A stretch of DNA of 64,000 bases from Spirochaeta africana DSM 8902 (GTDB taxonomy: Bacteria; Spirochaetota; Spirochaetia; DSM-27196; DSM-8902), in NCBI RefSeq assembly GCF_000242595.2, contig NC_017098.1:806001-870000 (forward strand), in the 5' to 3' direction. How positions within the stretch are numbered: position 1 is the stretch's first letter; each line of letters begins with the position of its first letter. The notes beneath the pieces are model-generated. The model did no database searches, had not been told where the DNA came from, and saw only the letters and a list, made by a program, of their open reading frames with translations. Positions 42,299 through 49,235 of this stretch are shown piece by piece. Position numbers and translations under genes: made by a program.

Positions 42299-45266
42299 CA
42301 AACCATGGTGTATTCTATTGTTCTCTGTGCTTTTTCTTTGCGCTACCCTCAATGCATTTTCCAATGCAACCGATATCACCGACCCTGATACCGTATACTT
42401 GGCTGTGCTTGCATTTCGCCCCAAGAATGAGGTCGCTGAAAAATGGCAGCCATTAATCGAATATCTTGATGATGCTATTCCAGAGTACAGATTTGTTCTT
42501 CAACCGCTTACGTACCCTGAACTTGAGCAGGCAGTCAAAAACGGGGCGACAGATGTTGTATTGACTCAGCCTTCACATTATATCCTGCTGACATATCGTG
42601 ATGGACTTCTCTCGCCACTGGCAACACTTGTTGAGCGTGATGGCCCGTATGCGCTTGCTCAATTTGGCGGTGTAATCCTTACCAAAGCAGACAGGCAGGA
42701 TATTCAAGAGATTGAAGACCTGCGTGGAAAACGTATCGCAACCAGTAGCATGAGTTCTCTTGGCAGTTATCAGATGCAGGCTCGTGAAGCGAAACAACGG
42801 GGAATAGATCTGCCGCGTCATGCTCGTATTATAGAAACTGGTCAGCCACAGGATAAAGCTGTTGAAGCAGTTCTGGCAAACGAGGTCGATGTTGCATTTG
42901 TCAGAACAGGCGTAATTGAATCAATGACCCAGCGTGGTAGTCTTGATCATGAACTGTTGCAGGTGATTAATTCGTCAGATTCACCAGATTTTCCGTTTGT
43001 CTTATCGACGCGTCTATACCCAGAGTGGCCATTAGCTGTAATGCCATGGGTAGATGAAGCAGTTGCACGCCGAATAGCAACGGCCGTACTTGGATTGCCG
43101 CATGACGGTGCGATTGCCAGCCAGATTGGAATAACTGGATTTACCATTCCTCACGACTACCAGCCTGTTGCAGCCCTGCTGAGTGATCTACGGCTGCCGC
43201 CATATGACAAAGCGCCGACATTTACATTGGTTGATATCTGGGCACAGTACAGTTTGCCAATCGTTGGTAGTTTTCTCGCTTTGGCGGTAATTCTCCTGCT
43301 GCTCTTAATGGTAGTGAGACGACAGCTTGAGCTTAAAGCGGTTATGCAGTCCTTGGATGACGCCAAGGATCGGGCTGAATCAGCGAATCGTGCCAAATCA
43401 GAGTTTCTGGCCAATATGAGTCATGAAATTCGCACGCCGCTGAATGGGGTCATTGGGTTTACCGATCTGCTAAAAACCACCCCCCTTTCTGCAGTACAGC
43501 AGCAGTATGTCGACAATGCCTATGAATCAGGGCACACCCTTCTTGGGATTGTTAACGATATCCTTGATTTCTCCAAGATTGAAGCAGGCATGCTTCAGCT
43601 GGAAAAGATCAAAACCGACATATTTCATCTGCTGGAGACCAGCATTGATCTGGTCCGGTTTCAGGCTGGAGAGAAAAATCTTGAGTTGCTGCTACAGGTT
43701 GACCAATCCCTGCCCCGATTTGTCTTGACAGATCCAATTCGACTTAAGCAGGTGCTGGCTAATCTTTTGAGCAATGCGGTGAAATTTACGCAGCAGGGTG
43801 AAATTGAACTACAAGTAAAGTACGAACCACTTGACGGGACAAATGGTACGCTGTCGTTCTTTGTGCGTGATACCGGCATCGGTATTACCGAAAAACAGAG
43901 AGAGAAACTGTTCAAGGCATTTTCCCAAGCCGACAGTTCCACTACTCGTCAATTTGGTGGCACCGGTCTGGGCCTGATTATCTCCGAACTGATTGTGAAT
44001 AAACTGGGTGGCAAGATTCTTGTGGACAGCACGGAAGGCGAGGGAACTACGTTTTATTTCGAGATTGTTACCGAAGTTGAAGACGGCGATCGCCTCCAGG
44101 ATGTTTCGATTGCGCACATCACACGCTGTTTGATCATTGACGATAATGCCAACAATCGTCTGATCCTCGAAGGAATGCTGACAAGCTGGGGGGTAGAACA
44201 TGAGTCCTGTAATAATGGACTTGCAGCCCTTAAGCTGCTGGAAACATCCAGACCCTTTGATGCCGTTATATGCGACTATCACATGCCCCATGTTGATGGT
44301 CTGGAAACCATTCGCATGATCCGGGAAAAACTGAAACTGACAGCGGAGGAACTACCAGTAATATTGCTGCATTCTTCTTCGGATGATGTTGAATTGCACC
44401 GGAAATGCGAAGAGCTGGACATACGATTCAGACTGACCAAGCCAGTCAAGAGTCACGACCTGCACGCCTACCTGAGCCAAGTGCATGGTTCGTATCAAAA
44501 ACCAGTACAGAATGTCGATGCAAATGCACCACAACCTGCGCCTGCAGTATTCAAAAGTGCCAACATTTTGATTGCCGAAGATGTTCCAATGAATATGCTA
44601 CTGATCAAGACATTAATCGCTCGATTATATCCCGATGTGACTATTCATGAAGCCCACCATGGTGTCGATGCAGTCAAGCTGATGAAAGAGGTCGAACCGG
44701 AGCTGATATTTATGGATGTGCAGATGCCACAGCTGGATGGGCTGGGCGCAACGAAGCAGATACGCGCACTGGAGAAAGAGCGTGGCACCCATGTTCCGAT
44801 AATTGCCTTGACTGCAGGGGCTTTGCAAGACGAGAAAGACAAATGTATAGCGGCTGGAATGGATGATTTTCTGACCAAGCCATTAGAAAAAAGGCGAATC
44901 CAGGATGTTTTAGAGAAGTATCTTGCCAGAAAAAAGGATACGGATCATTTCTGTAAAGAAACGCTACTCGCAAGAACTGCCTCAACCAAACTAACTGATG
45001 AATTGATAGAAATTGCGTTGTCAAGTGTAGAAGCCAGGATCGAGAAAATGGGTAACGCCATAAACTCTCACGATACCGCGAGTATCCTGAATCTTGCACA
45101 TCAACTGAAAGGAACCGCTGCAAATTTAAGCTGCAATCTTCTGGTTGAAATTCTCGATGCCATAGAGCAGATCGCAATTGTGAATAATAATTTGTTCTCG
45201 CTCACAGGAAAATTCACAGAACTTCAAAATGAATGGGAAACAGTGAAAGCTATGTTGAAAGAATAA
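42285..45266 (+). CDS. Hybrid histidine kinase with PhnD-like periplasmic sensor
   Basis: A 993-residue membrane kinase. Signal peptide ~1-27; periplasmic PhnD/TctC-like binding domain ~35-300 (VYLAVLAFRPKNEVAEKWQPL, TDVVLTQPSHYILL, DVAFVRTGVIE); membrane helix ~328-350. HisKA has His380 in SHEIRTPLNG, and HATPase has NAVKFTQQG, DTGIGI and GTGLGL. Two receiver domains carry Asp664 (CDYHMP) and Asp811 (MDVQMP). A C-terminal HPt has His939 (AHQLKGT). The complete His-Asp-Asp-His relay has no output partner nearby. Codon choice is visibly more A+T-rich than in flanking genes, suggesting acquisition. Starts at 42285 and 42291 are both possible; neither has a strong ribosome site. Confidence 0.88.
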   Translation: MRMYNKPWCILLFSVLFLCATLNAFSNATDITDPDTVYLAVLAFRPKNEVAEKWQPLIEYLDDAIPEYRFVLQPLTYPELEQAVKNGATDVVLTQPSHYILLTYRDGLLSPLATLVERDGPYALAQFGGVILTKADRQDIQEIEDLRGKRIATSSMSSLGSYQMQAREAKQRGIDLPRHARIIETGQPQDKAVEAVLANEVDVAFVRTGVIESMTQRGSLDHELLQVINSSDSPDFPFVLSTRLYPEWPLAVMPWVDEAVARRIATAVLGLPHDGAIASQIGITGFTIPHDYQPVAALLSDLRLPPYDKAPTFTLVDIWAQYSLPIVGSFLALAVILLLLLMVVRRQLELKAVMQSLDDAKDRAESANRAKSEFLANMSHEIRTPLNGVIGFTDLLKTTPLSAVQQQYVDNAYESGHTLLGIVNDILDFSKIEAGMLQLEKIKTDIFHLLETSIDLVRFQAGEKNLELLLQVDQSLPRFVLTDPIRLKQVLANLLSNAVKFTQQGEIELQVKYEPLDGTNGTLSFFVRDTGIGITEKQREKLFKAFSQADSSTTRQFGGTGLGLIISELIVNKLGGKILVDSTEGEGTTFYFEIVTEVEDGDRLQDVSIAHITRCLIIDDNANNRLILEGMLTSWGVEHESCNNGLAALKLLETSRPFDAVICDYHMPHVDGLETIRMIREKLKLTAEELPVILLHSSSDDVELHRKCEELDIRFRLTKPVKSHDLHAYLSQVHGSYQKPVQNVDANAPQPAPAVFKSANILIAEDVPMNMLLIKTLIARLYPDVTIHEAHHGVDAVKLMKEVEPELIFMDVQMPQLDGLGATKQIRALEKERGTHVPIIALTAGALQDEKDKCIAAGMDDFLTKPLEKRRIQDVLEKYLARKKDTDHFCKETLLARTASTKLTDELIEIALSSVEARIEKMGNAINSHDTASILNLAHQLKGTAANLSCNLLVEILDAIEQIAIVNNNLFSLTGKFTELQNEWETVKAMLKE

Positions 45267-45285
45267 CAGATGATGGGAACATCTG
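45267..45285 (+). terminator. Weak hairpin after the hybrid kinase gene
   Basis: CAGATG (45267-45272) and CATCTG (45280-45285) form a 6-bp stem directly after the stop codon; the following sequence is only moderately T-rich. Confidence 0.35.
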
Positions 45286-45361
45286 ATCAATTCTTGATTT
45301 CTAAGAGTAACAGGTGTCGACGATTTCGGGGGAATTCCATTGTTACCTGAATCACAACAGT

Positions 45362-45436
45362 TTGTCCGTTTTTATAAATCTGAACACGCCTGTACTTTCC
45401 CGGTAGGCCTCCTACCTTTAGTCTTAAGGTAGGAGG
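45362..45436 (+). promoter_or_regulatory. Conserved upstream block and Shine-Dalgarno-sequestering hairpin, copy 1
   Basis: The block TTGTCCGTTTTTATAAA (45362-45378) is shared with copy 2. CCTCCTACCTT (45408-45418) pairs perfectly over 11 bp with AAGGTAGGAGG (45426-45436), which contains the ribosome site 5 nt before ATG 45442. Translation should require melting of this stem or binding by a factor. Confidence 0.6.
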
Positions 45437-45441
45437 ACGCA

Positions 45442-46020
45442 ATGAAAATAATCAATAAAACACGTCTTTTATTGATCGCGCTGGCCTTGTTGTTGATCGG
45501 CGCGATTAATGCGCCGGCGCTGGAGTTTAATCCGCAGGCTTTTGATGTCGGGCTGGCAGCGGCCAAGCCCCTGGGTGATTATGCGGACGTTAGTGATTTC
45601 GGGATTGGTTTGAATGCCCAGTTGCAGATGGGCGCCGAGGCGATGAGTGGCCTGCAGGTGCTGGCTGATTTGAGCATTCTGTATCAGCTTACTACCGAAG
45701 ATGATACCGGCATATACGACTTTGCACCCAGTATAGGTCTGGCTTATTACCATGCCCTGAACGATGAGATTGTTCTTGGTGGTCAGATTGGATACGGGAT
45801 TATTTTGCATCTGGTAACCGGCGACTGGGAAAGCGGGGTCAGCGGCCCGGAACTCTACACCGACCAGGCCCTGTTTGTGGCCGGCGAGGTTGCCTATCGG
45901 CTTTCGGACAGTGGTGCTGCCTTTGTACGCCCCCGCTTTACCTTTTTTACCCAAGAAGACACCAACGGCATGATGGTCGGTGCTGACCTGGGTTACCGCT
46001 TTATTCTGGGAGGAGAATGA
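45442..46020 (+). CDS. Small outer-membrane beta-barrel-like protein, copy 1
   Basis: A 192-residue exported protein. Signal peptide 1-27 (TRLLLIALALLLIGAINAPA). The mature part is alternating amphipathic strands rich in Gly, Tyr and aromatic residues (FDVGLAAAKPLGDY, GIGLNAQLQMG, FAPSIGLAYYHAL, VLGGQIGYGIILHLV) and ends GADLGYRFILGGE, consistent with an eight-stranded barrel. ATG 45442 is preceded by GGAGG in a hairpin. It is followed 2 nt later by a DUF1566 lipoprotein gene. A second copy at 47799 encodes an identical mature protein. Function unknown; probably a surface scaffold or anchor for the lipoprotein. Confidence 0.75.
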   Translation: MKIINKTRLLLIALALLLIGAINAPALEFNPQAFDVGLAAAKPLGDYADVSDFGIGLNAQLQMGAEAMSGLQVLADLSILYQLTTEDDTGIYDFAPSIGLAYYHALNDEIVLGGQIGYGIILHLVTGDWESGVSGPELYTDQALFVAGEVAYRLSDSGAAFVRPRFTFFTQEDTNGMMVGADLGYRFILGGE

Positions 46021-46149
46021 TTATGAAAAACAAAATGATAATAGTGCTGTTTATAGCCATAGCTGCCGCCCTGGTAATGGCGGGGTGTAGTAACATGATT
46101 ATGGATTTGACTGGTGGAGAAGGAGCAGGTGGAGAAGGAGCAGGTGGAG
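45454..46149 (+). repeat. Duplicated module, copy 1 (696 bp)
   Basis: Nearly identical to 47805-48500, offset 2351 bp. It covers almost the whole barrel gene plus the lipoprotein signal peptide and its Gly/Glu repeat. Similarity stops abruptly at the GGAGAAGGAGCAGGT repeats, where the lipoprotein bodies diverge. Confidence 0.9.
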
Positions 46150-46697
46150 GTGCTGGTTACAATGATACTCACAATCTGAGCATAGGAGATGAAGGGCCAG
46201 GTGGTGGGATGGTATTCTATATCAATCCAAATGCCGATGCAGATGGTTGGAAGTATCTGGAAGTGATGCAGAGTAACTTAGAACAGCCAAACAACCAACC
46301 GGCTCCTGGATTCCCTGAGTATATGGTCTGGAGTGACGTCTTTGATCAGCTCGTAGGTGGAACCAGTACAGATATTGGGACTGGCATGGCAAATACTAAT
46401 GCTATCATTGCGCAGGACGGTCATGAATATAGTGCAGCCCAGGTTGCTCGTGAATATCGTGCGGGCGAGGAAGGGGATTGGTATCTGCCCAGTAGAGACG
46501 AATTGCAACTGGTTTATGACAATTTGCATGACACGTCACCTCAATTACTCAATCTGACGGGAGGACAGTTCTGGACTTCATCTGAGGTTAGTGCGACTCA
46601 AGTCTATGCTATTAATCCGAGCTTTGGTAACCAGGTTCAACACAACAAGAATTATTCGATGGAGGCTATGTTGGCCCGTGCCATCCGCGCTTTCTAA
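46023..46697 (+). CDS. DUF1566-type lipoprotein, copy 1
   Basis: A 224-residue lipoprotein. Lipobox VMAGC with Cys22; a Gly/Glu linker (GGEGAGGEGAGGGAG); then a DUF1566-like domain starting with the hallmark GDEGPGGGMVFYIN. It contains EGDWYLPSRDELQLVYDNL and FWTSSE and ends LARAIRAF. This fold is related to C-type-lectin-like domains known from surface and adhesion proteins. ATG 46023 rather than 46017: the spacing to GGAGGAG matches that of copy 2. Signal peptide and linker are identical to the gene at 48374 while the domain differs widely, so the pair looks like a common anchor with alternative heads. Confidence 0.8.
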   Translation: MKNKMIIVLFIAIAAALVMAGCSNMIMDLTGGEGAGGEGAGGGAGYNDTHNLSIGDEGPGGGMVFYINPNADADGWKYLEVMQSNLEQPNNQPAPGFPEYMVWSDVFDQLVGGTSTDIGTGMANTNAIIAQDGHEYSAAQVAREYRAGEEGDWYLPSRDELQLVYDNLHDTSPQLLNLTGGQFWTSSEVSATQVYAINPSFGNQVQHNKNYSMEAMLARAIRAF

Positions 46698-46720
46698 TCC
46701 AGCATAACTGACCAAAACGC

Positions 46721-46750
46721 AAAGCCGCCCCGCAGGGGCGGCTTTCTTGC
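46721..46750 (+). terminator. Intrinsic terminator after lipoprotein copy 1
   Basis: AAAGCCGCCCC (46721-46731) and GGGGCGGCTTT (46735-46745) form a perfect 11-bp stem with a GCA loop, followed by CTT. Confidence 0.85.
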
Positions 46751-47006
46751 GCAAGGCCGAAGGCCGGAAAGCCCGCAGGCTGGCCAGGCGTGGGCAGGGC
46801 GAGCGGCAGTGAGCCCGACTGGCCACGCCGCCCTGGGGCAGCCGAGGACTTGCAGGTCGCAGGCCGACCCCGCCGGTTTGTTGCTGGATGGTGGCGCTGG
46901 AGAAACAGCCCGGCGGGGATGCGCCCAGTTGATTTTTCCAGGTGGCCGAGACTGGGTGACGTGGTGAATTGACGATTTATTCGGCTTTTATGGTATACTG
47001 TTTTAC
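46751..47006. other. G+C-rich dyad-rich non-coding stretch
   Basis: No coding frame is supported. It contains interrupted inverted repeats, notably CCCCGCCGG with CCGGCGGGG about 30 nt apart (around 46872-46917), and repeated GGCC/GGCTGGCC motifs. Composition contrasts sharply with the A+T-richer flanks. The right end carries TTGACG (46969-46974) and TATACT (46994-46999), which would give a leaderless transcript of the broken gene at 47007. Confidence 0.45.
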
Positions 47007-47652
47007 ATGAAAAACTTGCCCATTGGTATCAGTACCTTATCTACCATCCTCGAGAACAACATGGTGTACGTGGACTAGACGGAATATGTCCACAATTTGG
47101 TAAGCCAGCCGGGCCGATATTTTCTTTCCCGACCCCGGCGTTTTGGCAAGTCCTTGCTGCTGGACACCTTCAAGAGCTTGTTCGAGGCGGGTACGTCTAG
47201 CTTTCTAATGAAGCTTTTTCAGGAGCAGCAGTACTTTCTGCTGGAGTTTGGAGGGGTTCATAAAACGTCTGTTTGCCGGCATCGCCTACCGGAACTACAC
47301 CAACAACCCCATTAGCCAGTTCGAGGGCTACTATGCCTCGGTAAACTGTACGGTTATTCCCGAGGACATTGATAACCAGGGCCAGGCTGATCTGACAGTG
47401 ATTCTGGATGACAACGTGTATGTGATGGAGATAAAGGTGGTGGACAAGGCTGTGGAGGCTGGTGAGCAAGCTGCCAACGCTCCAGCCCAGACCAACTCCG
47501 CCCTGGAGCAGATAATCGCCCGCGACTACGTCGCCAAGTACCGGGGGCAGCCGGGTCGGCAGGTTTTTGAGCTGGGGCTGGTGTTTGGTAAGGCCGAGAA
47601 GACCCTGGTTCAGTTTGCCTGGCGACAGGTTTCCCGAGAATCAAGACCATAG
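47007..47652 (+). pseudogene. Broken AAA-ATPase/PD-(D/E)XK nuclease-like gene
   Basis: The N-terminus MKNLPIGISTLSTILENNMVYVD and, after an in-frame TAG at 47076-47078 (where family members have Lys), TEYVHNLVSQPGRYFLSRPR plus RFGKSLLLDTFKSLFE match the widespread AAA-like family with a C-terminal nuclease domain. The middle, several hundred residues in intact relatives, is missing. The C-terminal nuclease piece resumes in another frame (RLFAGIAYRNYTNNPISQFEG; GQADLTVILDDNVYVMEIKV, the latter with the D-x-ExK core). So one nonsense mutation, one large deletion and one frame change are visible. Intact members are common accessory genes of unclear role. Confidence 0.8.
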
Positions 47653-47712
47653 ACCTGCCATGGTAATTTAGAACTTTGCCGCCGCATATTGGTTTGCGCA
47701 CTCCTTAAAACC

Positions 47713-47787
47713 TTGTCCGTTTTTATAAAACCGGACATGACTATGCTTTGCTGCTGGCTTTCCTGCCTTTACTTTTAGGGCAGGAGG
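47713..47787 (+). promoter_or_regulatory. Conserved upstream block and Shine-Dalgarno hairpin, copy 2
   Basis: TTGTCCGTTTTTATAAA (47713-47729) matches copy 1, followed by TATGCT (47742-47747). TTTCCTGCC (47759-47767) pairs with GGCAGGAGG (47779-47787), again trapping the AGGAGG ribosome site. The sequence differs from copy 1 but the pairing is kept. Confidence 0.55.
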
Positions 47788-47798
47788 CAGAAAAGAAA

Positions 47799-48371
47799 AT
47801 GAATAATAAAACACGTCTTTTACTGATTGCGCTGGCCTTGTTGCTGGTAGCAGCGATTAATGCGCCGGCGCTGGAGTTTAATCCGCAGGCTTTTGATGTC
47901 GGGCTGGCAGCGGCCAAGCCCCTGGGTGATTATGCGGACGTTAGTGATTTCGGGATTGGTTTGAATGCCCAGTTGCAGATGGGCGCCGAGGCGATGAGTG
48001 GCCTGCAGGTGCTGGCTGATTTGAGCATTCTGTATCAGCTTACTACCGAAGATGATACCGGCATATACGACTTTGCACCCAGTATAGGTCTGGCTTATTA
48101 CCATGCCCTGAACGATGAGATTGTTCTTGGTGGTCAGATTGGATACGGGATTATTTTGCATCTGGTAACCGGCGACTGGGAAAGCGGGGTCAGCGGCCCG
48201 GAACTCTACACCGACCAGGCCCTGTTTGTGGCCGGCGAGGTTGCCTATCGGCTTTCGGACAGTGGTGCTGCCTTTGTACGCCCCCGCTTTACCTTTTTTA
48301 CCCAAGAAGACACCAACGGCATGATGGTCGGTGCTGACCTGGGTTACCGCTTTATTCTGGGAGGAGAGTAA
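47799..48371 (+). CDS. Small outer-membrane beta-barrel-like protein, copy 2
   Basis: A 190-residue twin of the protein at 45442. The signal peptide differs at a few residues (LLLVAAINAPA versus LLLIGAINAPA); from ALEFNPQAF to the end RFILGGE the two proteins are identical. ATG 47799 is 11 nt after a GGAGG buried in a hairpin. It is followed 2 nt later by the second lipoprotein gene. Identity of the mature proteins despite diverged upstream DNA suggests recent duplication or gene conversion. Confidence 0.75.
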   Translation: MNNKTRLLLIALALLLVAAINAPALEFNPQAFDVGLAAAKPLGDYADVSDFGIGLNAQLQMGAEAMSGLQVLADLSILYQLTTEDDTGIYDFAPSIGLAYYHALNDEIVLGGQIGYGIILHLVTGDWESGVSGPELYTDQALFVAGEVAYRLSDSGAAFVRPRFTFFTQEDTNGMMVGADLGYRFILGGE

Positions 48372-48500
48372 GTATGAAAAACAAAAAGATAATAGTGGTG
48401 TTTATAGCCATAGCTGCCGCCCTGGTAATGGCGGGGTGTAGTAACATGATTATGGATTTGACTGGTGGAGAAGGAGCAGGTGGGGAAGGAGCAGGTGGAG
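47805..48500 (+). repeat. Duplicated module, copy 2 (696 bp)
   Basis: Second copy of 45454-46149. The first ~50 bp hold most of the differences; the remainder is almost unchanged. It ends at the Gly/Glu linker of the lipoprotein. Confidence 0.9.
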
Positions 48501-49018
48501 AATCATATCAACTTGGCGATTTTGCAATTGGCGACACCGGTCCAGCTGGTGGATTGATATTTTATATTGACGAGGCCGAGGCATTTGATTGGACATTTCT
48601 TGAAGCGGCCCCCAATACCTGGAATGGCGGAACTGCGGATCCATCTATTGTCTGGTCAGATCCATCTGACACAACAGGTGCAACTGGAACAGAAGTAGGG
48701 GCAGGCCAAGCCAACACAACTGCGATTGTTACATGGCTGGATGACAATGACCAAGAAGACCGTGCAGCTCAGGTGGTAGACAGTTTAGTCTTTGGCGGTA
48801 AAGAAGACTGGTTTTTGCCGAGCTTGGATGAGGTTACAAAGATGTATGAAAATCTTGCTAGTGAAGATGCTGGTGGGTTTACGTCTGCTGGTTATTGGTC
48901 GTCTTCCGAGCAAACTGCTAATAATGCGAGGTTTCAGTGGTTTTCCTCTCCGTTCGACGCGACCAGCATCGCAAAGAATAACGAATTTAGGCGTGTTCGT
49001 CCTATCCGGGCTTTTTAA
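48374..49018 (+). CDS. DUF1566-type lipoprotein, copy 2
   Basis: A 214-residue lipoprotein with the same signal peptide, Cys22 lipobox and GGEGAGGEGAGGE linker as the protein at 46023. After the linker it diverges but keeps DUF1566 landmarks: GDTGPAGGLIFYIDEA, KEDWFLPSLDEVTKMYENL, GYWSSSEQ, and a basic end RRVRPIRAF. ATG 48374 with GGAGGAGAG 8 nt upstream. It follows the identical barrel gene by 2 nt, suggesting the two proteins act together at the cell surface. Ligand unknown. Confidence 0.8.
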   Translation: MKNKKIIVVFIAIAAALVMAGCSNMIMDLTGGEGAGGEGAGGESYQLGDFAIGDTGPAGGLIFYIDEAEAFDWTFLEAAPNTWNGGTADPSIVWSDPSDTTGATGTEVGAGQANTTAIVTWLDDNDQEDRAAQVVDSLVFGGKEDWFLPSLDEVTKMYENLASEDAGGFTSAGYWSSSEQTANNARFQWFSSPFDATSIAKNNEFRRVRPIRAF

Positions 49019-49077
49019 CGTGTGACGCACAGGAATAGAGAATGCACTGCTTTTCTGTTGTAGCTGAGCTACAAATG

Positions 49078-49106
49078 AGGGCGGCCGGAGTAATCTGGCT
49101 GCCCTT
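49078..49106 (+). terminator. Hairpin after lipoprotein copy 2
   Basis: AGGGCGGCC (49078-49086) pairs with GGCTGCCCT (49097-49105) with one G-T pair and a 10-nt loop, followed by TTGTTC. The rest of the ~220-bp gap shows nothing recognisable. Confidence 0.5.
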
Positions 49107-49235
49107 GTTCATTCCGCTTTGCGATGGGCGTAGTCCCTTTAACTGCGTGTGCGCCCCTAAATGGGGTCAGACCCTTACATTCTGGAGTTTTAGGTGGATT
49201 ATAGACAAGGGAGTGATTCGGGGGCAGGATAAGGT

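Noticed and set aside
46751-46980. Small plus-strand open frame in the G+C-rich gap
   Set aside because: No ribosome site, no domain-like sequence, and composition dominated by dyads.
46023-49018. Diversity-generating retroelement targets (DUF1566/C-type-lectin heads ending in RAF)
   Set aside because: No reverse transcriptase, template repeat or Avd gene is in the window, and the two heads differ throughout rather than at adenine-derived codons. Kept only as a duplicated module.
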